A stretch of 64,000 nt of DNA from JBCBJX01 sp964342855. Lineage in GTDB: Bacteria > Pseudomonadota > Alphaproteobacteria > Caulobacterales > Parvularculaceae. The notes under the pieces are model-generated. The model saw only the letters and a list, made by a program, of their open reading frames with translations. It was not told the origin of the DNA and ran no database searches. The stretch is taken from positions 1-64,000 of the forward strand of contig CAYFIB010000006.1 of the NCBI GenBank assembly GCA_964342855.1, written 5' to 3'. Shown here piece by piece: positions 26,643 through 34,695 of this stretch. The position numbers were made by a program, and so were the translations under genes. How positions within the stretch are numbered: position 1 is the first letter of the stretch; every line of letters begins with the position of its first letter.

Positions 26643-27104
26643 TCAGTCGGCGACGATGTCGCGATGCATGGGTGCAAGCAGCGCCAGCAATCGGTTCTGT
26701 ACACGGAACGGCACGCCCGCTTCGCTCATGGCCGTCTGAAAGTCGGCGACCATATAGCCCCATTCCGCCCGGGAGATGTCGAGCGGCTGATGGCTTTCGC
26801 GCATGCCGAACCCGTCATACTCGCACGGCCCGCCCATCACGTCGCAGAGCTGCAGAATGAGCTTCTCGCGGAAGCGGTCCATATTCGATTCTTCGAACGT
26901 GTGCGCGATGCGTTTGTTCTCCAGCGCGATACGGATGAAGTTGTCGACGCTGGCTTCAACGGCCTCCGCGCCGCCGAACGCGCGATAGAGATCGTCGTTT
27001 CTGGCGTCAGGAACGACATAATGATCCTGAGGCGGCGTATAGTCCTGCGCAGCTCCGTAGGATGTCAGCACCAGCGCCGCGATTGAGAAGAAGAGCCCGT
27101 TCAT
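26643..27104 (-). CDS. Exported truncated haemoglobin, group I
   Basis: 153 residues: an N-terminal signal (MNGLFFSIAALVLTSYGAAQ) and a 2/2 globin domain (DLYRAFGGAEAVEASVDNFIRIAL ... KRIAHTF ... QLCDVMGGPCEYDGFGMRESHQPLDIS). His105 in MRESHQPL is the proximal haem ligand. Position B10, usually Tyr in NO-dioxygenating group I proteins, appears to be Ile here (VDNFIRI), which should change ligand chemistry. Export is unusual, since most truncated globins are cytoplasmic. It follows the DUF3034 gene by nine bases, so they form a two-gene operon. Confidence 0.85.
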   Translation of the reverse strand: MNGLFFSIAALVLTSYGAAQDYTPPQDHYVVPDARNDDLYRAFGGAEAVEASVDNFIRIALENKRIAHTFEESNMDRFREKLILQLCDVMGGPCEYDGFGMRESHQPLDISRAEWGYMVADFQTAMSEAGVPFRVQNRLLALLAPMHRDIVAD

Positions 27105-27113
27105 CGCCGCCTC

Positions 27114-28010
27114 CTAGAAGCCAAGTTGAAGCGAGGCATAGAAGCCGCCCTGATCGCCCTGCAGCGCCACGTCGCCGATATCGGCGTAGGCGAGCGTCAC
27201 CGAAGCGGACTTTGAAGGAAACCACGCAACAAAGATGTCGTAGGCGTCGTTTTCCTCCGCGAAACCAAGATTGTCCGGACGCGTGCGGTAGTCGCCGCCG
27301 ACAGCGAGATCGCGCCGCACGAGATAAGCAAGACCGCCTTCGAACTGCGCCGTTCGGCTATCCTCCGCATCGCCGCCGTAGCCGAGAATGCCGAACTGAT
27401 TGCCGCGCGTATAGCGCACCGCGGCGTTGGCGAGCACGCCGTATTGCAGGAACAGCTTCGAGGCGGCGACGTAATAGTCGATATCCTGATCGTCCTCCGC
27501 GCCGATCGCCGACAGAACGGCGCTCTCGCTCGTCGATTTGAACTGCGCGCCGACGGAGACCTGCGGAACCCATGTATCCTGATCGTAGATCGCGTCGCCG
27601 AAGAGCCGGACTTTCACGCCGACAACGTCCTGCTCGAAGGTGAAACCCTCTCCGAGCCCGAGCCGCGCGCCCGTGTCTTCGGTGTCGAACCAGGTGTGCG
27701 CGTAAGACACCTCGACCCGATCCTGAACGCCGATGGCGGCCCCGGCGGAACGAACGGAGAAGTCCGGCAGCAGAATGTGCGTGTAGTGCGCGTTCGCGCC
27801 ATAGCTGTCGCGCGAACCGTAGCCGGTGATGAGCGCCCAGGCGGCGACGCCGCCCCCGCCCGCGCCCTCGATCTGCGAGACGCCGCCGGTGGCGAGCAGA
27901 CGGCCCCGATCACCGAGAAGATTGTCGCCGCTCTTCGCGGTGCTTAACGACGGGCACGCGGAAGCAAGCGTAAGCGCCGCCATTTGCATCGGGAATGAAC
28001 GCGTTTTCAT
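27114..28010 (-). CDS. DUF3034-family outer-membrane protein
   Basis: 298 residues: a signal peptide, then a beta-rich barrel. DUF3034-like signatures are LLATGGVSQIEGAGGGGVAAWALITGYGSRD, RVEVSYAHTWFDTE, GFTFEQDVVGVKVRLFGDAIYDQDTWVPQVSVGAQFK, and the C-terminus GGFYASLQLGF, a terminal Phe as in outer-membrane barrels. Function is not established. Upstream of, and probably co-transcribed with, the exported truncated haemoglobin, pointing to a shared envelope redox or ligand-transport role (inference). Confidence 0.82.
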   Translation of the reverse strand: MKTRSFPMQMAALTLASACPSLSTAKSGDNLLGDRGRLLATGGVSQIEGAGGGGVAAWALITGYGSRDSYGANAHYTHILLPDFSVRSAGAAIGVQDRVEVSYAHTWFDTEDTGARLGLGEGFTFEQDVVGVKVRLFGDAIYDQDTWVPQVSVGAQFKSTSESAVLSAIGAEDDQDIDYYVAASKLFLQYGVLANAAVRYTRGNQFGILGYGGDAEDSRTAQFEGGLAYLVRRDLAVGGDYRTRPDNLGFAEENDAYDIFVAWFPSKSASVTLAYADIGDVALQGDQGGFYASLQLGF

Positions 28011-28044
28011 ACGTTGTAGCTATCAGCGCCCGCTTAAGCCGTAC

Positions 28045-29892
28045 TTAAGCGGCGCCGCCGGCGGCGCGTTTGTCGGATGTCGGGATCGACAGCGTTCCGT
28101 GAGCGATGGAGTCCGCGTTGAAGAGGTAGATCGTCACGGTCGCGCCTTCGCCGGGCGACGATTGGATTTCGATCCGTCCGCCAAGGCTTTCAATGACCGA
28201 CTTCGCGAACGGCAACCCGGTTCCGGCCCCCTCGAACTGACGTGACCGCTCCCCGTCCAGCTGATCGAAGGCCGAGAGCGCAAGCGGCACGTCCTCCGGC
28301 CGCATGCCGACGCCGTGATCGACGACGCGGATGGCGATATAGGCGTCGGAGCTCGTCGCCGAGACCGTCACTTTCTCGCTCGCATCGGAAAATTTGAGCG
28401 CGTTGCTGACGATGTTCCGCAGCGCATGAACGAGACGCGCCTCGCCGCCCCAGATCCAGAAATTTTCTTCCGGCGGATCGATGTCGATGCGCGCGCGCTC
28501 TTGCTCCTCGAACGTCGCGGCGACCTGCGTCAGCAACTCATGCGCCTCAATCGGCGCGCCGTTCGTTTCAGCCTGATCGTCCTCCGTGCGGGCGATCTCC
28601 AGCACCTCGGTGACAAGCTCCAGAAGGCGCCGCCCACCTTTGACGATGTAGTCGGCGTATTCTTTGTAGTTCTCCGACCCGAGCGCCCCGAAACTCTCCG
28701 CTTTGATGACGTCCGCAAATCCAATGACGGAATTGAGCGGCGTCTTCAGCTCATGGCTGACGGCGCCGAGGAAACGCGTTTTCGCCGCGCTCGCCGCTTC
28801 CGCCTGCCGGATGGCGATCTTGAGACGCGTCTCGCGATCCTTCAGTTCCGAAACGTCCGTCCACACGACGACCGAACCGCCGTCGGACGTCAGTGAACGG
28901 TCGATCGTCAGCCATCGGCCGCTCGTCGTTTCAACTTCAGCGCCTTCGACGATCGCCTCCCAGCCGACGCCGATGGCGCCGAGCGCTTCGGCGTACGTCC
29001 AGCCGCTCATGTCTTTGACGGCAGCGGTTTCATGCGCCGCGGAGTTGGCGAAGCGGATGCGACCATCCTCATCGAGCAGTAAGACCGCGGCTTCGGTTTT
29101 CTCAAGAGCGTCGATCATGCGCGTTTCAGCGGACTGGGCGCGGGCCTCCTCGCGCTCCAGCATCTCGCGGACACGCCCCTGCATGATTCTCATGGAATGG
29201 AGCACCGCGCCGGTTTCGTCGTCAGGTCCGAGCGCGATCTCGGCGGTGAAGTCGCCGTTCGAGATGCGGTCCGCCGCCGTCGCGGCCGTGCGCAGCGGTC
29301 GGATGATGTACCGGGCGAGGAGCCATGACAGGGCCAGGCCGAGCGCGAGGGCCCCGAAGATCGAGGCGACCGCGAACCGGCGTGAGGTGTCGATCGCATC
29401 GACGGAGACCTGCCGCTGCAGGAAGCTGTCCGCGGCGAGGGTTTCAGCGAGGACCGTAAAGCCGTCCTCGATCTGCACGACAAGCGGGTTGGCGAGATAG
29501 TCCGCGCGATCTGTCATCTCCCAATCGACGATCACCGCGTCGCGCCAGCGCGTCACCAGCTCGGCGAGTTCCACGGCCTGGCGTCGACTTGAGTCGCTGA
29601 GGGAGCGCTCGCGAGCGATGTCGAGGTCATCCTGCACCAGCGCGTAGGCGCCTTCGAACTCACCGCGGGCGCCGCGCAGAACGTTGGTCTGCATGCTGTA
29701 AAACGAGGCGTTCGCCGAGCGGGCGAAGTTCAGCGCCTGCAGCGGCTTGTCATAGGTGTCTTTCACGATGTCGCTGGAACGCGTGATCGCACCGACGCTC
29801 CACACCGCATAAGCGCTGAAGAACGCGGAGGAGATCAGCACCGCCAGGATCAACTTGGCGGCGATGGAGGAGAAGACGCGCGTTTTCAACAT
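28045..29892 (-). CDS. HAMP/PAS sensor histidine kinase
   Basis: 615 residues: transmembrane helix 1 (about 12-34), a periplasmic all-helical sensor (about 35-175), transmembrane helix 2 (about 177-198), HAMP (IIRPLRTAATAADRISNGDFTAEI), a coiled coil, a PAS-like domain (about 262-360), HisKA with His380 in GAVSHELKTPLNSV, and an HATPase domain (ALRNIVSNALKFSD, VDHGVGM, GAGTGLPFAKSVIE). Most kinases have GTGLGLxI, so the G2 box GTGLPFA is the variant form. No receiver domain and no adjacent response regulator, so it is an orphan kinase. Confidence 0.9.
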   Translation of the reverse strand: MLKTRVFSSIAAKLILAVLISSAFFSAYAVWSVGAITRSSDIVKDTYDKPLQALNFARSANASFYSMQTNVLRGARGEFEGAYALVQDDLDIARERSLSDSSRRQAVELAELVTRWRDAVIVDWEMTDRADYLANPLVVQIEDGFTVLAETLAADSFLQRQVSVDAIDTSRRFAVASIFGALALGLALSWLLARYIIRPLRTAATAADRISNGDFTAEIALGPDDETGAVLHSMRIMQGRVREMLEREEARAQSAETRMIDALEKTEAAVLLLDEDGRIRFANSAAHETAAVKDMSGWTYAEALGAIGVGWEAIVEGAEVETTSGRWLTIDRSLTSDGGSVVVWTDVSELKDRETRLKIAIRQAEAASAAKTRFLGAVSHELKTPLNSVIGFADVIKAESFGALGSENYKEYADYIVKGGRRLLELVTEVLEIARTEDDQAETNGAPIEAHELLTQVAATFEEQERARIDIDPPEENFWIWGGEARLVHALRNIVSNALKFSDASEKVTVSATSSDAYIAIRVVDHGVGMRPEDVPLALSAFDQLDGERSRQFEGAGTGLPFAKSVIESLGGRIEIQSSPGEGATVTIYLFNADSIAHGTLSIPTSDKRAAGGAA

Positions 29893-30000
29893 CCCTCGAC
29901 CGACGGTTCCGGTTAAAATTTTAGGTAAAGGAATGCGCTTAAGGACGCGTTACGTTTTCTCGGGCACGAGTGAGACCGACGTCGCTACGAGACCCCAGCC

Positions 30001-30321
30001 ATGCCGGTACGCGCCGCCCTTTTCGCCTCGCTCGCCCTTTCGGCCGCCGCGCCGCGCGCCGAGGACATCGAAATTTCTCAACAGAACCGGCGCTTTGACC
30101 CGACGGAGTTGGAAATCAAACGGGGGCAGCGCGTCCGCGTGCTCAATGACGACCGCTTCATTCACCATGTCTTTTTCGAAACGGCGGACGCTGAATTCGA
30201 TTCCGGCGATCAGCGTCCCGGTCAGTCCATCGTCCTCGAATTCCCGGACATCGGCGCCTACGAAGTACGCTGCGCCATCCACCCGAAAATGCGGCTGAAG
30301 GTCGATGTGGTCGGCGAATAG
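30001..30321 (+). CDS. Small periplasmic cupredoxin
   Basis: 106 residues: a short signal (to about Ala20), then one plastocyanin/azurin-like domain. Type 1 copper ligands are visible: His55 or His56 (RFIHHVFFE), Cys91, His94 and Met97 in RCAIHPKM. The pattern FDPTELEIKRGQRVRVLNDD is usual for methylamine-utilisation/plastocyanin-like proteins. Likely a soluble electron carrier or copper protein. No recognisable redox partner sits next to it; neighbours are a divergent kinase and the convergent dienelactone-hydrolase gene. The ribosome site is weak. Confidence 0.87.
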   Translation: MPVRAALFASLALSAAAPRAEDIEISQQNRRFDPTELEIKRGQRVRVLNDDRFIHHVFFETADAEFDSGDQRPGQSIVLEFPDIGAYEVRCAIHPKMRLKVDVVGE

Positions 30322-30329
30322 GCCCGCGC

Positions 30330-31154
30330 CTAGCCGCCGTGGCTGAGACGCATCCGAAAGAACGCGATGATGTCGTCGCGGGCCGCGCGTGTCGGCTCGC
30401 CCTCAGCGTCGATGAGATGCGCCGTAACCACGCTGTGGGGATACGGCACGTGGGTGCTGAAGAACGGCGGCGGATCGGCGTTCGCCGCTTCGTCCGGGAG
30501 CGTTCGAGCGATGAACCGATCCCCAAGCGCGTCGGCGTAGGCCGCGAAACGCGCCGCCCGGCAGATCTGATCGCCCTCAAATCGATATGCGAGAACGGTG
30601 AGGTCGTCCGCCTCCAGTCGTTTGCGAACTGCGGCGAGTTCTTCCGGCGGGCTTTCGAGGGCTGCGGGGTCGTCCAGCGGAAGCGAGGGCTGTGCGAGAA
30701 CGGGCGCGAGCATCGCCGGCTCCAGCATCATCGACAGCGCGAAGTTTCCGGTGAAACACATGCCGATCGCGCCGACGCCGACGCCGCCGCATTCGGCATG
30801 CGCGATTTTCGCCAGCCCGCGTAGCCACGAGACCACCGGGCTCGAGCCGCCGCCGGCAAGCGCACGGAACTCGGCGCTGACGCAGGTCTTTCGGAAGACG
30901 TTCGCGCCTTCCTCCGCAGTCGGATACGCGCCATCGCGACCGAACAAGGACGGCATGTAGACGGTGAAACCGGCGTCCCGCACCCAGCGCGCGAAACGGG
31001 CGACGTCCGGACTGATCCCGGGCATCTCGGCCATGACGATGACCGCTGGTCCGTCGCCATCGACAAAGACGCGCTTCTCGACGCCGTCGATCAGTATCAT
31101 TCGCTGATTGAAATCGACGAGCGCATCGTCCTGTCCGCTCTCAGGCTTCGTCAT
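30330..31154 (-). CDS. Dienelactone-hydrolase-family protein
   Basis: 274 residues, alpha/beta hydrolase with the nucleophile motif GMCFTGNFALSM, where Cys replaces Ser as in dienelactone hydrolases, PAVIVMAEMPGISPDVARFARWVRDAGFTVYMPSLFGRDG at the N-terminal strand, and a late His in PYPHSVVTAHL. Start 31154 gives GGGAG a normal 6-base spacing; the ATG two codons upstream abuts it. Together with the membrane protein 21 bases upstream it is divergent from an HxlR regulator, so the pair is probably its regulon. Substrate unknown. Confidence 0.82.
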   Translation of the reverse strand: MTKPESGQDDALVDFNQRMILIDGVEKRVFVDGDGPAVIVMAEMPGISPDVARFARWVRDAGFTVYMPSLFGRDGAYPTAEEGANVFRKTCVSAEFRALAGGGSSPVVSWLRGLAKIAHAECGGVGVGAIGMCFTGNFALSMMLEPAMLAPVLAQPSLPLDDPAALESPPEELAAVRKRLEADDLTVLAYRFEGDQICRAARFAAYADALGDRFIARTLPDEAANADPPPFFSTHVPYPHSVVTAHLIDAEGEPTRAARDDIIAFFRMRLSHGG

Positions 31155-31175
31155 TTTCATCTCCCTACAGATAAG

Positions 31176-31562
31176 TTAGAACGCCGAACCGAGCGCTGCG
31201 ATCGGAAACGCCATCGCGGCGATGAGCCCCGCCGTAACCAGGGTGAGAAAACCGGCGACCGGCGCCATGCGAGCGAGCACCCCCGAGGTCCCTAACGCAA
31301 TCACAGCGCCGCCGTTCGATAGAACGCCCATGACCGTCGCGAACCACGGAAACTCGCCCGACTGCGCCGTCGCGATCCCAAATCCGTAGGCGGACAGGAT
31401 CGCCACCATGGCGACGCCGTAGAGACGGAAGAAAAGCCCGCTGGCGGCTTCCATGCGCGTCAGCTTGCCAAGCTTTTCGGTGCTGAAGACCAGAAAGGGC
31501 GCTGCGGCGAGCGGCGCGGTGACGGCGATTTTGATGACGAGGAGAATGCTGAGCCAAGTCAC
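31176..31562 (-). CDS. Small four-helix membrane protein of unknown function
   Basis: 128 residues with four hydrophobic segments (about 4-26, 44-66, 73-95, 100-124) and a short basic loop (STEKLGKLTRMEA). Starts with GTG 31562 behind AGGTG. I do not recognise the family. It is first in a two-gene unit with the dienelactone-hydrolase-like gene and divergent from hxlR; the inverted repeat CTAAGT/ACTTAG lies just upstream, so HxlR control is likely. It could be a small transporter or a DoxX-like protein, though clear DoxX motifs are missing. Confidence 0.7.
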   Translation of the reverse strand: MTWLSILLVIKIAVTAPLAAAPFLVFSTEKLGKLTRMEAASGLFFRLYGVAMVAILSAYGFGIATAQSGEFPWFATVMGVLSNGGAVIALGTSGVLARMAPVAGFLTLVTAGLIAAMAFPIAALGSAF

Positions 31563-31570
31563 GATGTCAC

Positions 31571-31614
31571 CTAAGTTCTGATTTTGGACTTAGAAAGAGA
31601 TGACCTAGCTAAGT
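31571..31614. promoter_or_regulatory. Probable HxlR operator
   Basis: CTAAGT (31571-31576) and ACTTAG (31588-31593) form a perfect inverted pair with an 11-base spacer, and a third half-site CTAAGT lies at 31609-31614. All three fall in the 56-base gap between divergent start codons, covering both promoter regions. The arrangement fits a dimeric winged-helix repressor controlling both sides. Confidence 0.7.
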
Positions 31615-31618
31615 ACGA

Positions 31619-32092
31619 ATGTCAAACCCAGACTCAACCCCCGCCGTTCGACGACGCGCATTCGTTCCCAAAGAGGATTGCCCCATGGCGCTCTCGGCGG
31701 AGATTATCGGCGACCGCTGGACGCTGCTCATTCTGCGCGAGGCGTTTTATGGCGTTCAGCGCTATGACGACATGCGGGAGGACCTGAACGCGCCGCGATC
31801 GATGTTGACGGACCGGCTTGCGAGGCTGGTCGAGCACGGACTGCTCGAGAAAGCGCCGTATCAGGAGCCGGGGTCGCGAACGCGCTTCGCCTATCGCCTC
31901 ACTTCGGCCGGGCGGGACCTCGCCCTCGTCTTTCTCGCTCTCACCCAATGGGGCGAAGTGCACGCGTCCGGGAAAGAGGCGCCGGTGATGGTCGTCGATC
32001 GCGCTACCGGGCGGCCGCTGCGCGTCGAACTCGTCAATGAGGACGGGGAGACGGCGCCGCTGCAGCAAGCGACGCTCGTCAAGCGCCCCTAG
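31619..32092 (+). CDS. HxlR-family winged-helix regulator
   Basis: 157 residues. HxlR domain about 15-115: KEDCPMALSAEIIGDRWTLLILREAFYGVQRYDDMREDL ... LTDRLARLVEHGLLEKAPYQEPGSR.RFAYRLTSAGRDL. Cys22 in the KEDCPM position is the conserved Cys that senses electrophiles or redox state in several HxlR proteins. A C-terminal extension of about 40 residues contains VDRATGRPLRVELV. Divergent from the membrane protein/hydrolase pair across its likely operator. Confidence 0.9.
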   Translation: MSNPDSTPAVRRRAFVPKEDCPMALSAEIIGDRWTLLILREAFYGVQRYDDMREDLNAPRSMLTDRLARLVEHGLLEKAPYQEPGSRTRFAYRLTSAGRDLALVFLALTQWGEVHASGKEAPVMVVDRATGRPLRVELVNEDGETAPLQQATLVKRP

Positions 32093-32158
32093 GCGCCCGT
32101 TCGCTCCCGCGCTAAAGCCCCCGGCTAAATCCGCACATGAGAAACACCGGAGGCTTTC

Positions 32159-32908
32159 ATGGCCGGCCACTCCAAATGGGCCAATATCCAGCACCGCAAG
32201 GGGCGTCAGGACGCGAAGCGTTCGAAGCTGTTCTCGCGCCTGTCGAAAGAGATCACCGTCGCGGTGAAATTCGGCGCGCCCGATCCGGACATGAACCCGC
32301 GCCTCCGCCTCGCCATCGCCAACGCCAAAGCGCAGTCGATGCCGAAGGACAATATCGAACGCGCGATCAAGAAAGGCTCCGGCGGCGACGGCGAGGACTA
32401 TAAAGAGATGCGCTATGAGGGATTCGGCCCGGCGGGCGTCGGCGTCATCGTCGAAGCGCTGACCGACAACCTCAACCGCTCCGCGTCCGACATCCGCTCC
32501 ATCTTCGCGAAGAACGGCGGCAATCTCGGCGAGACGGGCTCGGTCTCCTTCGGCTTCGACCAGGTTGGCGCGATCACGTACCCGGCCGACAAAGCCGGTG
32601 AAGACGAGATGCTCGAAGCCGCCATCGAGGCCGGCGCGCAGGACGCGAGCTTCGATGATGAAACCGGCCACGAGATCATCACCGACGCTGACGACCTGAA
32701 CGCCGTCATGACTGAGCTCACCGAGAAATACGGCGACCCGGAAAACGCGAAGCTGATCTGGAAGCCGCAGAACATGGTGCCCGTGACCGGCGACAAGGTC
32801 GGCACCTTGATGAAACTGATGAACGCCCTCGACGACTGCGACGACGTGCAGACGGTCTACGCCAATTTCGACGTCTCGGACGAAGACCTCGAAGAGTTCG
32901 GCGGCTGA
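32159..32908 (+). CDS. yebC: YebC/PmpR-family protein
   Basis: 249 residues with the YebC start MAGHSKWANIQHRKGRQDAKRSKLFSRL, the middle EGFGPAGVGVIVEALTDNLNRSASDIRSIFAKNGG, and the acidic C-terminus. Long-form YebC proteins bind ribosomes or DNA; recent work on the family points to relief of ribosome stalling at proline-rich sequences, alongside EF-P. Strong site CGGAGG before ATG 32159. Usually near ruvC; here 19 kb away but only 2.4 kb from efp. Confidence 0.96.
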   Translation: MAGHSKWANIQHRKGRQDAKRSKLFSRLSKEITVAVKFGAPDPDMNPRLRLAIANAKAQSMPKDNIERAIKKGSGGDGEDYKEMRYEGFGPAGVGVIVEALTDNLNRSASDIRSIFAKNGGNLGETGSVSFGFDQVGAITYPADKAGEDEMLEAAIEAGAQDASFDDETGHEIITDADDLNAVMTELTEKYGDPENAKLIWKPQNMVPVTGDKVGTLMKLMNALDDCDDVQTVYANFDVSDEDLEEFGG

Positions 32909-33036
32909 CCGGCGCGACGCCGCGATGAATGGAGCCTGAGGGGCGATGAACCGTCCGCTCGGGCCTTGCACGACGTCCGCCGGACCCAAAATCACAATAA
33001 CGAGCTGATTTTGCTTGGGTTTTGGACTGGGGGCCG

Positions 33037-34014
33037 ATGATGACCACAAATACCGTTGCGCGATTTCAGGAGCTGCGCGAGGCGCTGAAGACCGAAGCGA
33101 ACTGGCGCTCGCCGGGCGTTCTGCGCGACGCGGCCGCCTTCGCGGCTCTCGGCGTCGAGGGCGCCCCCGCCGCCATCGCGCGCGACATGAAAGGCGTCGC
33201 CGACCGGCTGAAAGCGGAAGGCCGCGGCGTCTCGTTCGCCCGCTCGGCCGCGCGCTACGCCCTCGCCGCCGATCTCATCGCCCGCGGCCGGGATGTCGGC
33301 GCTTTTCTTTCAAACCTCCGCGCCGGGCGGGACGCCTGGAAAGCCGGCGATCTGCGCCGCGGTGGTTTCCACACGGACTACGCGCTCATTCTCTCCGCCT
33401 CCGCCGGCGACGGCGAGCCCGTCGAGGCGACGCGCATCGCCGCAATCAAATCCGTTTACGACGCGGTGAAGGATGCGCATTTCTGGCATGTCGGTCCGTA
33501 CACGCTGCCAGCTGCAGCGATCGCGGGCACGCTGGCGGGACCGGGCGCCGGAACGACGGCGCTTTCCATCTACGACCGCATCATTATTGAAACGCCGCGC
33601 CTGAAGGGGCGAGCGATCGCCGCCTCCCTCCTCTCCACGCTGACGGATGACGATCCCGGGAGCGCGGCCGCGCGGTTTTCGCAAATGTTCGCGCAGGCGC
33701 GCGAGACGGTTCCGCAACCGGCGCGCGTCACCCAACTGGTGGCGTTGGCCGCACTGTCAGACATGGACGCCGCGACCTTCGGGGACCGCGCGCGCGCGGC
33801 GACGGCGGAAATTCGCGCCCTTCGGCCCTCTGTGCGGAAACCGCGCCGCATGGGGTTGGCGTTCGCCACGTACGAGGCGTTGTCGAATTCTTCGGATGAG
33901 CGGGCGAGCCGTCTCAGCGGCCTCATCAACGCCGCGCAGACCTATCTCGCGCTTCAAGCGGAACAGGCGGCGGTGATCGCCGCGACCTCGGGCGCCGTCG
34001 CAGCGGCGTCCTGA
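33037..34014 (+). CDS. Uncharacterised protein, DUF4003-like
   Basis: 325 residues, helical, soluble, no signal. The layout resembles DUF4003: an N-terminal helical block, AARYALAADLIARGRDVGAFLSNLRAGRDAWKAGDLRRGGFHTDYALILSASAGDG, and AIKSVYDAVKDAHFWHVGPYTLPAAAIAG, but this is pattern recall and only moderately sure. ATG at 33037 (or 33040) follows GGGGGCC; a TTG at 33022 is also in frame. It stands alone between yebC and the small minus-strand gene. No function can be assigned. Confidence 0.65.
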   Translation: MMTTNTVARFQELREALKTEANWRSPGVLRDAAAFAALGVEGAPAAIARDMKGVADRLKAEGRGVSFARSAARYALAADLIARGRDVGAFLSNLRAGRDAWKAGDLRRGGFHTDYALILSASAGDGEPVEATRIAAIKSVYDAVKDAHFWHVGPYTLPAAAIAGTLAGPGAGTTALSIYDRIIIETPRLKGRAIAASLLSTLTDDDPGSAAARFSQMFAQARETVPQPARVTQLVALAALSDMDAATFGDRARAATAEIRALRPSVRKPRRMGLAFATYEALSNSSDERASRLSGLINAAQTYLALQAEQAAVIAATSGAVAAAS

Positions 34015-34016
34015 TC

Positions 34017-34190
34017 TCAGCTGGCGAGCGGTGCGCCGTTTTCTTTCAGAGCGGCGTCCAGCTCGTGGCGCAGACGAACCGCTTCGCCCGGCGTTTTCGC
34101 CGCAGCGAGACGGGCGCGAAGGCGCAGGACGGAAACATCGCGTCCCTCATTGCGTTGACGCTGATCTTTGGCTGAATTGCGTCCGAACAT
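34017..34190 (-). CDS. Small basic protein, 57 residues
   Basis: Reads MFGRNSAKDQRQRNEGRD and ends LDAALKENGAPLAS. Basic N-terminal half, then an amphipathic helix (VLRLRARLAAAKTPGEAVRLRHELDAAL). Its stop lies 3 bases beyond the stop of the convergent gene ending at 34014 and its start is 38 bases from the divergent gene at 34228. Coding evidence is the clean frame, even codon use, and a predicted helix; I know of no named family. Could bind nucleic acid or ribosomes. Confidence 0.5.
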   Translation of the reverse strand: MFGRNSAKDQRQRNEGRDVSVLRLRARLAAAKTPGEAVRLRHELDAALKENGAPLAS

Positions 34191-34227
34191 CGCCTATCCC
34201 CTTCCCGGATTGAAACAGGACATCGCC

Positions 34228-34653
34228 ATGGCGCCGCCTGAAGTCTCTCGACGCAGGTCACTGCAACTCGCGGGCCACATTATCGGTTTTCTGGCGTTGG
34301 TCGCTTGCGGCTCCAGCGAGCCCGCGCCGACGTCGAGCCTCGTCACCATCGAGATCTCCATCTGTCAGGAGACCTGCCGGACGATCGACGGCGTTCAGGT
34401 TCCCGCCGGCGCCTCCGTCATCGATGCGATGGCCGCCGCGGACGAAGCGGGATCGCTGACCGTGCGCTGGAAAGGCGCCGGGCCGCTGGCGTTCGTGACC
34501 GAGATCGACGGCGTCGCCGCTCCCCATGACGGCAAGTACTGGCTTTATTGGGTGGACGGCGCGTTCGCCTGCGTCGGTCCGGGCGATTTGCGCCTCGAAG
34601 CCGATGCGGCCGTCGAATGGCGGCTGGCCGCCGAAGGCGGGTCCTGCGCCTAA
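34228..34653 (+). CDS. DUF4430 (transcobalamin-like domain) lipoprotein
   Basis: 141 residues: an N-terminal basic/hydrophobic signal with lipobox LVAC (Cys about residue 28), then a single DUF4430 domain (VTIEISICQETCRTIDGVQVPAGASVIDAMAAADEAGSLTVRWKGAGPLAFVTEIDGVAAPHDGKYWLYWVDGAFA). The motif of a WLYWVDG strand after a ubiquitin-like beta-grasp is typical of this domain, which also forms the C-terminal domain of animal cobalamin carriers. Paired 42 bases upstream of a DUF6580 membrane protein. Start 34228 has AGGA upstream; the frame is open back to 34168. Confidence 0.8.
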   Translation: MAPPEVSRRRSLQLAGHIIGFLALVACGSSEPAPTSSLVTIEISICQETCRTIDGVQVPAGASVIDAMAAADEAGSLTVRWKGAGPLAFVTEIDGVAAPHDGKYWLYWVDGAFACVGPGDLRLEADAAVEWRLAAEGGSCA

Positions 34654-34695
34654 CACAGGCTTTTCGAGGAGGCCGCGCCGCGCTAGACCGCCGCC

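Noticed and set aside
33001..33036. TTG at 33022 as start of the DUF4003-like gene
   Set aside because: ATG 33037 follows GGGGGCC at good spacing and needs no rare start.
34191..34227. Cobalamin riboswitch before the DUF4430 gene
   Set aside because: The gap is 37 bases, too short for a B12 riboswitch.
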